From positions 8,308,001 to 8,372,000 of the forward strand of contig NZ_CP108513.1 in the NCBI RefSeq assembly GCF_035989285.1: a stretch of 64,000 nt of DNA, written 5' to 3'. Of the stretch, positions 7,628-16,677 are shown one piece after another; position 1 is the first letter of the stretch; each line of letters opens with the position of its first letter. Origin of the DNA: Streptomyces sp. NBC_01235. Lineage in GTDB: Bacteria; Actinomycetota; Actinomycetes; Streptomycetales; Streptomycetaceae. The position numbers and the translations under genes are program-made. The notes under the pieces are model-generated. The model had not been told where the DNA came from. It searched no databases and saw nothing but the letters and a program-made list of their open reading frames with translations.

Positions 7628-9553
7628 GTGCCGCTGCTGACCCGCATCAGGGGACCGCGCGATCTGGACCGGCTCAGCCTGGAAGAGCTGGACCAGCTGG
7701 CAGGGGAGATCCGGACCTTCCTCGTCGACGCCGTGTCCAAGACCGGCGGCCACCTCGGCCCCAACCTCGGTGTGGTCGAGCTCACCATCGCCCTGCACCG
7801 GGTCTTCGAGTCCCCCAAGGACAAGGTGCTGTGGGACACCGGCCACCAGTCCTACGTGCACAAGCTGCTCACGGGCCGGCAGGACTTCTCCCGGCTGAAG
7901 ATGAAGGGCGGCCTGTCCGGCTACCCCTCGCAAGGAGAGTCCGAGCACGACGTCATCGAGAACAGCCACGCCTCCACGGTGCTGGGCTGGGCCGACGGCC
8001 TTGCGAAGGCCAACCAGATCCTGAAACGCGACGACCACGTGGTCGCCGTCATCGGCGACGGGGCGCTCACCGGCGGCATGGCCTGGGAGGCGCTGAACAA
8101 CATCGCCGACGGGGACCGCCCGCTGGTGATCGTCGTCAACGACAACGAGCGCTCGTACGCGCCCACCATCGGCGGCCTCGCCAACCACCTCGCCACCCTC
8201 CGCACGACGGACGGTTACGAGCGCTTCCTCGCCCGCACCAGGGAGGTGCTGGAGCGCACCCCGGTCGTCGGCAGGCCCCTCTACGAGACCCTGCACGGCG
8301 CCAAGAAGGGCCTGAAGGACTTCATCGCCCCCCAGGGCATGTTCGAGGACCTCGGCCTGAAGTACGTCGGCCCGATCGACGGCCACGACATCGAGGCCCT
8401 GGAGTCCGCGCTGGCCCGCGCCAAGCGCTTCGGCGGCCCGGTGATCGTGCACTGCCTCACCGAGAAGGGCCGCGGCTACCAGCCCGCCCTCCAGGACGAG
8501 GCCGACCGCTTCCACGGCATCGGCCCCATCCACCCCGACACGGGCCTGCCCGTCAAGGCCTCGGGCGCCGACTGGACCTCCGTCTTCGGCGACGAGATGG
8601 TCGCGCTCGGCAAGGAGCGCGAGGACATCGTCGCGATCACGGCCGCGATGCTCCAGCCGGTCGGCCTGAAGAAGTTCGCGGACGCCTTCCCGAACCGCAT
8701 CTACGACGTCGGCATCGCGGAGCAGCACGCCGCCGTCTCCGCCGCGGGCCTGGCCACGGGCGGACTGCATCCGGTGTTCGCGGTGTACGCCACCTTCCTC
8801 AATCGTGCCTTCGACCAGGTCCTGATGGACGTCGCCCTCCACAAGTGCGGTGTGACGTTCGTACTGGACCGGGCGGGTGTCACCGGCACCGACGGCGCTT
8901 CCCACAACGGCATGTGGGACATGTCGATCCTCCAGGTCGTCCCGGGTCTCAGGCTCGCCGCCCCGCGCGACGCCGACCAGGTCCGCGCCCAGCTGCGCGA
9001 GGCCGTCGCGGTCGAGGACGCGCCGACCGTCGTCCGCTTCTCCAAGGGCGCCGTCGGCCCCGCCGTCCCCGCGGTGGGACGCGTCGGCGGCATGGACGTG
9101 CTGCGCGAGCCCGGCACCGACACCCCGGACGTGCTGCTGGTCTCCGTGGGCGCCCTCGCCCCGATGTGTCTGGAGATCGCGACCCTCCTCGACCGGCAGG
9201 GCATCACCACCACGGTCGTCGACCCGCGCTGGGTGAAGCCCGTCGACGAGGCCATGGCCCCCCTCGCGGAGCGCCACCGCGTGGTCGTCACCGTCGAGGA
9301 CAACTCCCGCGTGGGCGGCGTCGGCTCGGCGATCGCCCAGGCCCTGCGCGACGCGGGCGTCGACGTCCCGCTGCGCGACTTCGGCATCCCGCCCCGCTTC
9401 CTCGACCACGCCTCCCGCGCCGAGGTCATGTCGGAGATCGGGCTCACCGCCCCCGACATCGCCCGTCAGGTCACCGGTCTGGTCTCCAAGCTCGACGGCA
9501 AGTACGGCAGCACGGCCGCCGAGGTCGACTCGGTCGAGCCCGCCCGCGACTGA
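7628..9553 (+). CDS. dxs: 1-deoxy-D-xylulose-5-phosphate synthase
   Basis: Thiamine-diphosphate enzyme that joins pyruvate and glyceraldehyde-3-phosphate to form DXP, the first step of the MEP isoprenoid pathway. It is 641 residues, the family's normal length. The ThDP/Mg motif GDGALTGG lies near residue 143 with VVNDNERSY after it. The transketolase pyrimidine domain carries [15 protein letters not shown] near residue 414, and a C-terminal domain follows. The start is GTG 7628, with AAGGAGG at 7616-7622. It is monocistronic between two hairpins. Despite its position it has no known link to xylose uptake. Streptomyces often carry a second dxs elsewhere. Confidence 0.95.
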   Translation: MPLLTRIRGPRDLDRLSLEELDQLAGEIRTFLVDAVSKTGGHLGPNLGVVELTIALHRVFESPKDKVLWDTGHQSYVHKLLTGRQDFSRLKMKGGLSGYPSQGESEHDVIENSHASTVLGWADGLAKANQILKRDDHVVAVIGDGALTGGMAWEALNNIADGDRPLVIVVNDNERSYAPTIGGLANHLATLRTTDGYERFLARTREVLERTPVVGRPLYETLHGAKKGLKDFIAPQGMFEDLGLKYVGPIDGHDIEALESALARAKRFGGPVIVHCLTEKGRGYQPALQDEADRFHGIGPIHPDTGLPVKASGADWTSVFGDEMVALGKEREDIVAITAAMLQPVGLKKFADAFPNRIYDVGIAEQHAAVSAAGLATGGLHPVFAVYATFLNRAFDQVLMDVALHKCGVTFVLDRAGVTGTDGASHNGMWDMSILQVVPGLRLAAPRDADQVRAQLREAVAVEDAPTVVRFSKGAVGPAVPAVGRVGGMDVLREPGTDTPDVLLVSVGALAPMCLEIATLLDRQGITTTVVDPRWVKPVDEAMAPLAERHRVVVTVEDNSRVGGVGSAIAQALRDAGVDVPLRDFGIPPRFLDHASRAEVMSEIGLTAPDIARQVTGLVSKLDGKYGSTAAEVDSVEPARD

Positions 9554-9573
9554 CCCGCCCGCCCGCTGCGAAC

Positions 9574-9612
9574 GGGCCGGTACCGCCGCCGTGAAGGGTG
9601 GTGGACCGGCCC
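9574..9612 (+). terminator. Terminator after dxs
   Basis: GGGCCGGT pairs with ACCGGCCC around an imperfect inner stem (CCGCC with GGTGG), 20 bases after the dxs stop. Confidence 0.7.
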
Positions 9613-9698
9613 ATTTGCGTGAATCCACTCGCGCCGGGGCATACGTATGACGCCCCCTCTCGATCATGTCGAGGACGACGCAGCGTGGGAGGTTACCC

Positions 9699-11225
9699 GT
9701 GAGCAGCACCCTCTTCCGGACGAAGAAGGTCGAGCAGTCCATCCTCGATACCGAGGAACCCGAGCACGCGCTCAAGAAATCCTTGTCCGCGCTCGATCTG
9801 ACCGTCTTCGGCGTCGGCGTCATCATCGGCACCGGCATCTTCGTCCTGACCGGCACGGTGGCCAAGAACAACGCCGGTCCCGCCGTCGCCCTGGCCTTCG
9901 TCGCGGCCGGGGTGGCCTGCGCGCTCGCCGCGCTCTGCTACGCCGAGTTCGCCTCCACCGTCCCGGTGGCGGGCTCCGCGTACACCTTCTCGTACGCCTC
10001 CCTCGGTGAACTGCCCGCCTGGATCATCGGCTGGGACCTGGTCCTGGAGTTCGCGCTCGGCACGGCCGTGGTGGCGGTCGGCTGGTCCGGCTACATCGCC
10101 TCGCTGCTCGACAACGCGGGCTGGCACCTGCCCGCGGCCCTCAGCGGAAGAGAGGGAGCCGACGGCTTCGGCTTCGACATCCTCGCCGCCGCCCTCGTCC
10201 TGGTGCTGACCGCCATCCTCGTCGTCGGCACGAAGCTCTCCGCGCGGGTCACCACCGTCGTGGTCGCCATCAAGGTGACCGTCGTCCTGACCGTGATCAT
10301 CGCGGGCGCCTTCTTCATCCACGGCGAGAACTACGACCCGTTCATCCCGAAGGCGCAGGCCGTCGAGGCGGGCAACAGCCTCCAGTCCCCGCTCATCCAG
10401 CTGATGTTCGGCTGGGCCCCCTCCAACTTCGGCGTGATGGGCATCTTCACCGCCGCCTCCGTCGTCTTCTTCGCCTTCATCGGCTTCGACGTCGTCGCCA
10501 CGGCCGCCGAGGAGACCAGGAACCCGCAGCGCGACATGCCCCGCGGCATCCTCGGCTCCCTCGTCATCTGCACGGTCCTGTACGTCGCCGTGTCGATCGT
10601 CGTCACCGGGATGGAGCACTACACCAAGCTGTCCGTCAGCGCCCCGCTCGCCGACGCCTTCAAGGCCACCGGGCACCCCTGGTTCGCGGGCTTCATCAGC
10701 TTCGGCGCCGCCGTCGGCCTGACGACGGTCTGCATGATCCTGCTCCTCGGCCAGACCCGGGTCTTCTTCGCCATGAGCCGGGACGGACTGCTGCCGCGCT
10801 TCTTCTCCCACGTCCACCCGCGGTTCAAGACCCCGCACCGGCCGACCATCCTGCTCGGCGTGCTGATCGCGATCCTGGCCGGCTTCACCAGCCTCAGCGA
10901 GCTGGCCGAGCTGGTGAACATCGGCACCCTGTTCGCCTTCATCGTCGTCGCGATCGGCGTGCTCCTCCTGCGCAGGTCGCGCCCCGACCTGCACCGTGCC
11001 TTCCGCACCCCGTGGGTGCCGGTCGTCCCGATCCTGTCGGTGTGTGCCTCGCTGTGGCTGATGCTGAACCTGCCCGCCGAGACCTGGCTGCGGTTCGGCA
11101 TCTGGATGGTCATCGGGTTCTTCGTGTACTTCCTCTACGGCCGCTCCCACAGCCGTCTCGGACAGGAGCGGCAGGCAACGCCGGGGCAGGCGCCTCCGGC
11201 GCCGGGACGCGGGGACACCCCGTAG
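9699..11225 (+). CDS. APC-superfamily amino-acid permease
   Basis: Cytoplasmic-membrane amino-acid transporter of about 508 residues with 12 or more predicted helices. The first helix carries the substrate/cation motif GVGVIIGTGIFVLTG near residue 40. It resembles the cationic amino-acid transporter (YfnA/CAT) branch. A short cytoplasmic N-terminus and a Pro/Gly-rich tail flank the core. I start at GTG 9699 because GGGAGG at 9687-9692 is six bases upstream. The substrate cannot be told. It converges on the NYN-like gene. Confidence 0.85.
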   Translation: MSSTLFRTKKVEQSILDTEEPEHALKKSLSALDLTVFGVGVIIGTGIFVLTGTVAKNNAGPAVALAFVAAGVACALAALCYAEFASTVPVAGSAYTFSYASLGELPAWIIGWDLVLEFALGTAVVAVGWSGYIASLLDNAGWHLPAALSGREGADGFGFDILAAALVLVLTAILVVGTKLSARVTTVVVAIKVTVVLTVIIAGAFFIHGENYDPFIPKAQAVEAGNSLQSPLIQLMFGWAPSNFGVMGIFTAASVVFFAFIGFDVVATAAEETRNPQRDMPRGILGSLVICTVLYVAVSIVVTGMEHYTKLSVSAPLADAFKATGHPWFAGFISFGAAVGLTTVCMILLLGQTRVFFAMSRDGLLPRFFSHVHPRFKTPHRPTILLGVLIAILAGFTSLSELAELVNIGTLFAFIVVAIGVLLLRRSRPDLHRAFRTPWVPVVPILSVCASLWLMLNLPAETWLRFGIWMVIGFFVYFLYGRSHSRLGQERQATPGQAPPAPGRGDTP

Positions 11226-11268
11226 GGGACACGGGGGCTCAGGGCGGTGCCGGGCCCCGGGGCGGTGC

Positions 11269-11664
11269 TCAGCCCCGGACCGAGCGCGGGCCCGTGACGT
11301 CCGCGCCCAGTTCCGTCACCCGGCGGCGCAGCTCGCGGTCGGCCGTGACGACCAGGCGCGGGCGCTCGCCGGCCTCGGCGACCAGCTCGACGATACGGTC
11401 GTCGCCACTGCCGGGCGCCGCCTCCACGCGTACGCCGGGCACCGGCTCCACCCCGCGGGCCGATCCCTCGACGACGAGGACGATCTCCGCGGGCCCGGAG
11501 TGCCCCGGCAGCCCGTCGGCGGCCAGCCGGTCGCGCAGCCGCTCCGCGGCGCCCCGCCGGTCCCGCCACCACCCGTCGGGCACCGACCCGACGACGTTCG
11601 CGCCGTCGACGATCACGAGCAGCGCGGTGGCGTCGTCATGGGAGCCGTCCGGGGAACCGTCCAT
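11269..11664 (-). CDS. NYN/PIN-like RNase-fold protein
   Basis: Small cytoplasmic protein of about 131 residues. It opens with the acidic strand ALLVIVDGANVVGSVPDGWW, followed by GSGDDRIVELVAE and LVVTADRELRRRV. The spaced aspartates (DGAN, GDD, TADRELR) are the metal-binding pattern of PIN/NYN-type nucleases, as in the YacP/NYN group. Whether it is an active nuclease is unknown. The start is unsure: ATG 11664 keeps only the conserved fold, while ATG 11733 would add 23 Arg/Gly-rich residues. It is divergent from the next gene. Confidence 0.7.
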   Translation of the reverse strand: MDGSPDGSHDDATALLVIVDGANVVGSVPDGWWRDRRGAAERLRDRLAADGLPGHSGPAEIVLVVEGSARGVEPVPGVRVEAAPGSGDDRIVELVAEAGERPRLVVTADRELRRRVTELGADVTGPRSVRG

Positions 11665-11744
11665 GGACCCCAGGGTCGCACGGACGGTCCCGCGGGCAGG
11701 ACCCGCACGGAGTGGTCGCACAGGCCCCGACATAAAGTGATCCG

Positions 11745-12761
11745 GTGAACGGCGACTGGCTCATACGTGGCCGCGATGGGCGGCTGGGCGTCTATCTGAT
11801 GTCGGACGACGCGGTCCTGTGCCGGGCGGAGCGGACCCCCGGCGGGCCCTGGGAAGCCCCACGCACGGTGGGCGGCGACCAGCAGGTGCAGCCGGTGCCC
11901 GCCGTCGGCCACGGCGCCGACGGCTACGCCCATCTGGCCTCCTGGCGGCCCACCGTGCGGGGCGAGGCGGGCCTGGTGCACTCCACGCACTTCCGGCCGC
12001 TGCTCTCCGCCCTGGACTGGGCACCCATCGGCCACCCCAACAAGAAGGGCGAGCGCACCGGCACGCCCGCCGTCGCCGTGGACGCCCAGGGGCGCGCGCA
12101 CGTGTTCGTCCGCAACATCGGCACGGGACTGTGCATGGTCGCCCAGAAGGAGAAGGGCGGCTGGGACCCCTGGCGCGACCTCAAGGGGCAGGGCGTCGAG
12201 GGGCCGCCGGTCGCGGTGACCGCGGAGTCCGGGTGCGTCGAGGCGTACGCGGCCGTGTCCGGCGGAATCCTGTACTGGCGGCAGGACGCGCCGGGCACCC
12301 AGCCGGTGCTCCAGGAGCCCCTCGAGACGCCGGTCCGGCCGGGCACACTCCGGGCGCTGGCCACCTCCCCGGAACACACCACCCTCTTCTACACCGACGA
12401 CTCCGGCGACGTGTGCGCCTGGCGCCCCGGCACCGAGCCCGTCGCCGTGCTCGCCGCCGCGGGACCCGGCCCGGTCGCCGCGATCCGCACCGAACTCGAG
12501 GGCCACGACTGCACGTTGCTCGCCCAGCGCTCCGCGAGCGGCCGCGTCGCCTTCGCCGCCTGTCCCACCGAACGGGAGTCGGCCGGCGCCTGGTGGGCCG
12601 AGTCCGGCCCCCAACTGCCCGCCGACGCCGTGGTGGCGCTCGCGAAGGACCACGAGGACCGGGTGGTCGCCGCGACCCTGTCCCCGTCGACCGGCCGCCT
12701 CCAGCTCACCCGCCGCAAGGACGAGCCGGGCCTGGCCATGACGGCCTGGCAGACGGTGTGA
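11745..12761 (+). CDS. Beta-propeller-like protein of unknown function
   Basis: I do not recognise a named family. The 338-residue protein has no signal peptide or membrane segment. It repeats a pattern of about 48 residues with Trp, Gly and Asp-Gly-Xaa-Gly turns (WLIRGRDGRLGVYLM, GADGYAHLASWRP, DAQGRAHVFVRN, WRQDAPG). That fits a PLL/tectonin-type propeller, perhaps sugar-binding. GTG 11745 has no clear ribosome site. A TAAAGT box at 11733-11738 would suit a leaderless transcript. It is followed by a stretch of broken genes. Confidence 0.7.
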   Translation: MNGDWLIRGRDGRLGVYLMSDDAVLCRAERTPGGPWEAPRTVGGDQQVQPVPAVGHGADGYAHLASWRPTVRGEAGLVHSTHFRPLLSALDWAPIGHPNKKGERTGTPAVAVDAQGRAHVFVRNIGTGLCMVAQKEKGGWDPWRDLKGQGVEGPPVAVTAESGCVEAYAAVSGGILYWRQDAPGTQPVLQEPLETPVRPGTLRALATSPEHTTLFYTDDSGDVCAWRPGTEPVAVLAAAGPGPVAAIRTELEGHDCTLLAQRSASGRVAFAACPTERESAGAWWAESGPQLPADAVVALAKDHEDRVVAATLSPSTGRLQLTRRKDEPGLAMTAWQTV

Positions 12762-12764
12762 CGC

Positions 12765-12880
12765 AGGAGGCGCCGCGCCCGCCAACTTCTGGAGCACGTC
12801 GACGAGCGAGTAAACGCTCACCAGCAACCGCGCGGCCACCTCGGGCGACGCCTCGACGCTCAGCGTGACCTCGAAGAACG
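12765..12880 (-). pseudogene. Orphan coding fragment of unknown family
   Basis: On the minus strand this segment reads VEASPEVAARLLVSVYSLVD and continues VLQKLAG, an amphipathic helix-like peptide with almost every third codon base G or C. It has no start codon and ends abruptly against an opposite-strand fragment near 12870. Real coding signal without gene ends suggests a truncated remnant. Confidence 0.35.
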
Positions 12881-13127
12881 ACTTCGTGGTCAAGGGGAGC
12901 GGCCGTACCGGCGTCGGCGTCGGCCGGGGGGACACACCCGAGGCCCGGCTGCACGTGGTCCAGCGGTCCGACTCCCCGGCCGCACTGCTCATCGAGGGTG
13001 CGGCGTGGCTCGCGGACATGACCAAGGTGCCGACCGACGCGCCTGCCCTGCACCGGCCAAGGCTCTCTGTTCGCCCAGAACGGCGCCCTGTATTGGAAGG
13101 GGGGCAGCGGCACGATCACGCTGAATG
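12865..13127 (+). pseudogene. Remnant of a phage tail/hyaluronidase-like C-terminus
   Basis: The plus strand reads KNDFVVKGSGRTGVGVGRGD and then PEARLHVVQRSDSP. After a frameshift near 13050 it continues in another frame as QGSLFAQNGALYWKGGSGTI. I recall this ending from Streptomyces tail-fibre/hyaluronoglucosaminidase-like proteins (GTGLGVGRGxTPEARLHV, then LYxxxGALxxKG). The N-terminal part is missing and the frame is broken, so it is a fragment. Confidence 0.5.
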
Positions 13128-13131
13128 AAGG

Positions 13132-13160
13132 AGGGCCTCCGCCCGGCAGGCGGAGGCCCT
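13132..13160. terminator. Bidirectional terminator downstream of fadB
   Basis: AGGGCCTCCGCC, a five-base loop, then GGCGGAGGCCCT: a perfect 12-bp stem 17 bases beyond the fadB stop. It can also stop transcription from the left. Confidence 0.9.
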
Positions 13161-13176
13161 CTTCCCGTTCGAACGG

Positions 13177-15303
13177 TTACGCCGGAACCGACGCCACGCC
13201 CGGCGCCAGGAACTTCTTGCCGTTCACGCGCTCGGAAACACCCTCACGGTCCAGGTACGGCGTGATACCGCCCAGGTGGAAGGGCCAGCCGGCGCCCGTG
13301 ATCAGGCAGAGGTCGATGTCCTGCGCCTCGGCGACGACACCCTCGTCGAGCATGAGCCCGATCTCCTGCGCCACCGCGTCCAGGACGCGTGCCCGCACCT
13401 GCTCCTCGGTCAGGGCGGTGTCGCCCTGCTTCAGGAGCGCGGCGACCTCGGGGTCCAGCTCGGGCTTGCCGCTGTCGTAGACGTAGAAGCCGCGCTTGCC
13501 CGCCTTGACGACGGCCGCGAGGTTCGGGGAGACCGTGAAACGGTCCGGGAACGCCCGGTTGAGCGTTTCCGAGACATGCAGGCCGATCGCCGGACCGACC
13601 AGCTCCAGCAGGACCAGCGGGGACATCGGCAGGCCGAGCGGTTCCACCGCCTTTTCCGCCACCTCGACCGAGGTGCCCTCGTCGATGACGTTCTGCACCT
13701 CGCCCATGAAACGGGTCAGAATGCGGTTCACGACGAACGCCGGGGCGTCCTTCACCAGGACCGCGGTCTTCTTCAGCTTCTTGGCGACGGCGAACGCGGT
13801 CGCGAGCGACGCGTCGTCGGTCTGCTCGCCCCGCACGATCTCCAGCAGCGGCAGGATCGCGACCGGGTTGAAGAAGTGGAAGCCCACGACCCGCTCGGGG
13901 TTCTTCAGCTTCGACGCCATCTCGGTGACCGAGAGCGACGAGGTGTTGGTGGCGAGGATCGCGTGCGCCGGGGCGACCGCCTCGACCTCCGCGAACACCT
14001 GCTGCTTGACGCCGATCTCCTCGAAGACGGCCTCGATGACGAAGTCGGCGTCGGAGAAGCCCTCGGCCTTGTCCAGCACACCGGTGACCAGGGCCTTCAG
14101 ACGGTTGGCCTTGTCCTGGTTGATCCGGCCCTTGCCGAGCAGCTTCTCGATCTCGGCGTGGACGTAGCCCACACCCTTGTCGACGCGCTCCTGGTCGATG
14201 TCCGTGAGGACGACCGGGACCTCCAGACGACGCAGGAAGAGCAGCGCGAGCTGCGAGGCCATCAGGCCCGCGCCCACGACGCCGACCTTGGTGACCGGGC
14301 GGGCCAGGTTCTTGTCCGGGGCACCCGCCGGGCGCTTGCCGCGCTTCTGCACCAGGTTGAACGCGTAGATGCCGGAGCGCAGTTCGCCACCCATGATCAG
14401 GTCGGCGAGGGCGAGGTCCTCGGCGTCGTAGCCCTGCTGCAGGTCGCCGTTCTTCGCGGCGGCGATGATGTCCAGCGCGCGGTACGCGGCCGGGGCCGCC
14501 CCGTGCACCTTGCCGTCCGCGACGAACCGGCCGCGCGCGACGGCCTGGTCCCAGGCCTCACCGCGGTCGATCACCGGACGCTCGACCTCGACGTCGCCCT
14601 TGAGGACGTTCGCCGTCCAGATCAGCGACTGCTCCAGGAAGTCCGCGCCCTCGAAGAGAGCGTCGGCGATGCCGAGGTCGAAGACCTGCTGCCCCCCCAG
14701 CTGCTTGTTCTGGTTGAGCGAGTTCTCGATGATCACCGAGACGGCCTTGTCGGCGCCGATCAGGTTCGGCAGCAGCGTGCAGCCGCCCCAGCCGGGAACC
14801 AGGCCGAGGAAGACCTCGGGGAGGGAGAACGCGGGAAGCGCCTTCGAAACGGTGCGGTACTTGCAGTGCAGACCGACCTCGACGCCGCCGCCCATCGCCG
14901 CGCCGTTGTAGTACGCGAAGGTCGGGACCGCGAGGCCCGCGAGGCGCTTGAAGACCTCGTGGCCGCCCTTGCCGATGGCGAGCGCGTCCTGGTGCTCCTT
15001 GAGGAGCTCGACGCCCTTGAGGTCCGCGCCGACCGCGAAGATGAACGGCTTTCCGGTGACGCCGACACCGACGATCTCGCCGGCCTCGGCCTCCTTCTCG
15101 ACCTGGGCGATCGCGATGTCTAGGTTCGCGAGGGACTGCGGCCCGAAGGTGGTCGGCTTGGTGTGGTCGAAACCGTTGTCCAGCGTGATCAGGGCGAAGC
15201 GCCCCGCGCCGAACGGCAGGTCCAGGTGGCGTACGTGCGCCTGGGTGACGACCTCGTCCGGGAACAACTCGGCCGCCCGCTTCAGGAGTTCGGTGGTGCT
15301 CAC
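13177..15303 (-). CDS. fadB: Fatty-acid oxidation multifunctional enzyme (FadB/FadJ type)
   Basis: Bifunctional beta-oxidation protein of 708 residues. The N-terminal crotonase domain (enoyl-CoA hydratase) shows oxyanion-hole motifs near residues 80-140 (GVGVTGKPFIFAVGADL, YNGAAMGGGVEVG). The 3-hydroxyacyl-CoA dehydrogenase starts near residue 343 with the NAD motif GVVGAGLMA and contains FHFFNPV, followed by the C-terminal dehydrogenase repeat. GTG 15303 overlaps the fadA stop by four bases (GTGA), so the thiolase and this protein are translated together. They would form the cycle hydration, oxidation, thiolysis. Confidence 0.95.
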   Translation of the reverse strand: MSTTELLKRAAELFPDEVVTQAHVRHLDLPFGAGRFALITLDNGFDHTKPTTFGPQSLANLDIAIAQVEKEAEAGEIVGVGVTGKPFIFAVGADLKGVELLKEHQDALAIGKGGHEVFKRLAGLAVPTFAYYNGAAMGGGVEVGLHCKYRTVSKALPAFSLPEVFLGLVPGWGGCTLLPNLIGADKAVSVIIENSLNQNKQLGGQQVFDLGIADALFEGADFLEQSLIWTANVLKGDVEVERPVIDRGEAWDQAVARGRFVADGKVHGAAPAAYRALDIIAAAKNGDLQQGYDAEDLALADLIMGGELRSGIYAFNLVQKRGKRPAGAPDKNLARPVTKVGVVGAGLMASQLALLFLRRLEVPVVLTDIDQERVDKGVGYVHAEIEKLLGKGRINQDKANRLKALVTGVLDKAEGFSDADFVIEAVFEEIGVKQQVFAEVEAVAPAHAILATNTSSLSVTEMASKLKNPERVVGFHFFNPVAILPLLEIVRGEQTDDASLATAFAVAKKLKKTAVLVKDAPAFVVNRILTRFMGEVQNVIDEGTSVEVAEKAVEPLGLPMSPLVLLELVGPAIGLHVSETLNRAFPDRFTVSPNLAAVVKAGKRGFYVYDSGKPELDPEVAALLKQGDTALTEEQVRARVLDAVAQEIGLMLDEGVVAEAQDIDLCLITGAGWPFHLGGITPYLDREGVSERVNGKKFLAPGVASVPA

Positions 15304-16520
15304 TTGTCGCCTCCGTCGAAGTGCGGGTTCTCCCAGATGACCGTCGCGCCCATGCCGAAGCCGACGCACATGGTGGTCAGGCCGTAGCGGACGTTCGGCT
15401 GCTCCTCGAACTGGCGGGCCAGCTGCGTCATCAGCCGGACGCCGGAGGAGGCCAGCGGGTGACCGAAAGCGATCGCGCCGCCGTACTGGTTGACGCGCTC
15501 GTCGTCGTCCGCGATGCCGTAGTGCTCGAGGAAGGCCAGGACCTGGACGGCGAAGGCCTCGTTGATCTCGAAGAGACCGATGTCGGAGATGGACAGACCC
15601 GCCTGAGCGAGGGCCTTCTCCGTGGCCGGGATCGGGCCGTAACCCATGACCTCCGGCTCGACACCCGCGAAGGAGTACGCGACCAGGCGCATCTTGACCG
15701 GCAGGTTGTTCTCGCGCGCGAAGTCCTCGGACGCGATCAGGGAAGCGGTTGCGCCATCGTTCAGACCGGCCGCGTTACCGGCGGTCACCCGGCCGTGGAC
15801 ACGGAACGGGGTCTTGAGACCGGAAAGGTTTTCCAGCGTCGTTCCCGGGCGCATCGGCTCGTCGGCGGTGACCAGGCCCCAGCCCGTCTCACCGGCCTCC
15901 GCGTTGGTGCGGCGCACCGAGATCGGCACCAGGTCGGCCTGGATCTTGCCGTTGGCGTACGCCTTGGCGGCCTTCTCCTGCGAGCGCACGGCGTACTCGT
16001 CGGCGCGCTGCTTGGTGATCTGCGGGTAGCGGTCGTGCAGGTTCTCCGCGGTCATGCCCATGAACAGGGCGGACTCGTCGACCAGCTTCTCGCTGACGAA
16101 CCGCGGGTTGGGGTCCACGCCCTCGCCCATCGGGTGGCGGCCCATGTGCTCGACACCACCGGCGATGGCGATGTCGTAGGCGCCGAAGGCGACGGAGCCG
16201 GCGACCGACGTGACGGCCGTCAGGGCGCCCGCGCACATGCGGTCGATGGAGTAACCGGGCACGGAGGTCGGCAGACCGGCCAGGATGCCGGCGGTGCGGC
16301 CGAGGGTCAGGCCCTGGTCGCCGATCTGCGTGGTCGCGGCGATGGCGACCTCGTCGATCTTCTTGGGGTCGAGACCGGGGTTGCGGCGCAGCAGCTCCCG
16401 GATCGCCTTCACGACGAGGTCGTCGGCGCGGGTCTCGTGGTAGATGCCCTTCGGGCCCGCCTTGCCGAACGGGGTACGGACGCCGTCTACGAAGACGACG
16501 TCCCTGACGGTACGAGGCAC
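15300..16520 (-). CDS. fadA: Acetyl-CoA acyltransferase (3-ketoacyl-CoA thiolase)
   Basis: Thiolase of 406 residues that cleaves 3-ketoacyl-CoA to acetyl-CoA and a shortened acyl-CoA. The nucleophile is Cys96 (SIDRMCAGA). The C-terminal catalytic motifs are NEAFAV, GGAIAFGHPLASSG and CVGFGMG. GTG 16520 is preceded by GGAGGAG with a seven-base spacer. First gene of the fadA-fadB operon. A perfect palindrome lies 49 bases upstream and may bind a TetR-type fatty-acid regulator. Confidence 0.95.
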   Translation of the reverse strand: MPRTVRDVVFVDGVRTPFGKAGPKGIYHETRADDLVVKAIRELLRRNPGLDPKKIDEVAIAATTQIGDQGLTLGRTAGILAGLPTSVPGYSIDRMCAGALTAVTSVAGSVAFGAYDIAIAGGVEHMGRHPMGEGVDPNPRFVSEKLVDESALFMGMTAENLHDRYPQITKQRADEYAVRSQEKAAKAYANGKIQADLVPISVRRTNAEAGETGWGLVTADEPMRPGTTLENLSGLKTPFRVHGRVTAGNAAGLNDGATASLIASEDFARENNLPVKMRLVAYSFAGVEPEVMGYGPIPATEKALAQAGLSISDIGLFEINEAFAVQVLAFLEHYGIADDDERVNQYGGAIAFGHPLASSGVRLMTQLARQFEEQPNVRYGLTTMCVGFGMGATVIWENPHFDGGDK

Positions 16521-16568
16521 GATGGCTCTCCTCCAGGTGCGGGATGGCACTGCTGCGACACGCAAGCG

Positions 16569-16584
16569 CTGAGCGCGCGCTCAG
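16569..16584. promoter_or_regulatory. Palindromic candidate operator upstream of fadA
   Basis: CTGAGCGCGCGCTCAG is a perfect 16-bp palindrome. Next to it at 16591-16611 lies GCTAC-N11-GTAGC containing TATCGGTAAC. Both lie in the presumed fadA promoter. TetR-family acyl-CoA sensors often bind such sites, but the regulator is unknown. Confidence 0.45.
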
Positions 16585-16677
16585 GACCCATGCTACTTAT
16601 CGGTAACGTAGCTGCCCAGTCCGGGAGGGCCAAGCGGCGAAGGTCACACCCGGGACGCGTCCGCGGTCACCCCGGGC

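Noticed and set aside
13276..15123. 615-codon open frame opposite fadB
   Set aside because: Long antisense frames are common in very GC-rich DNA. The sense strand encodes a clear enzyme and the antisense product has no recognisable motif.
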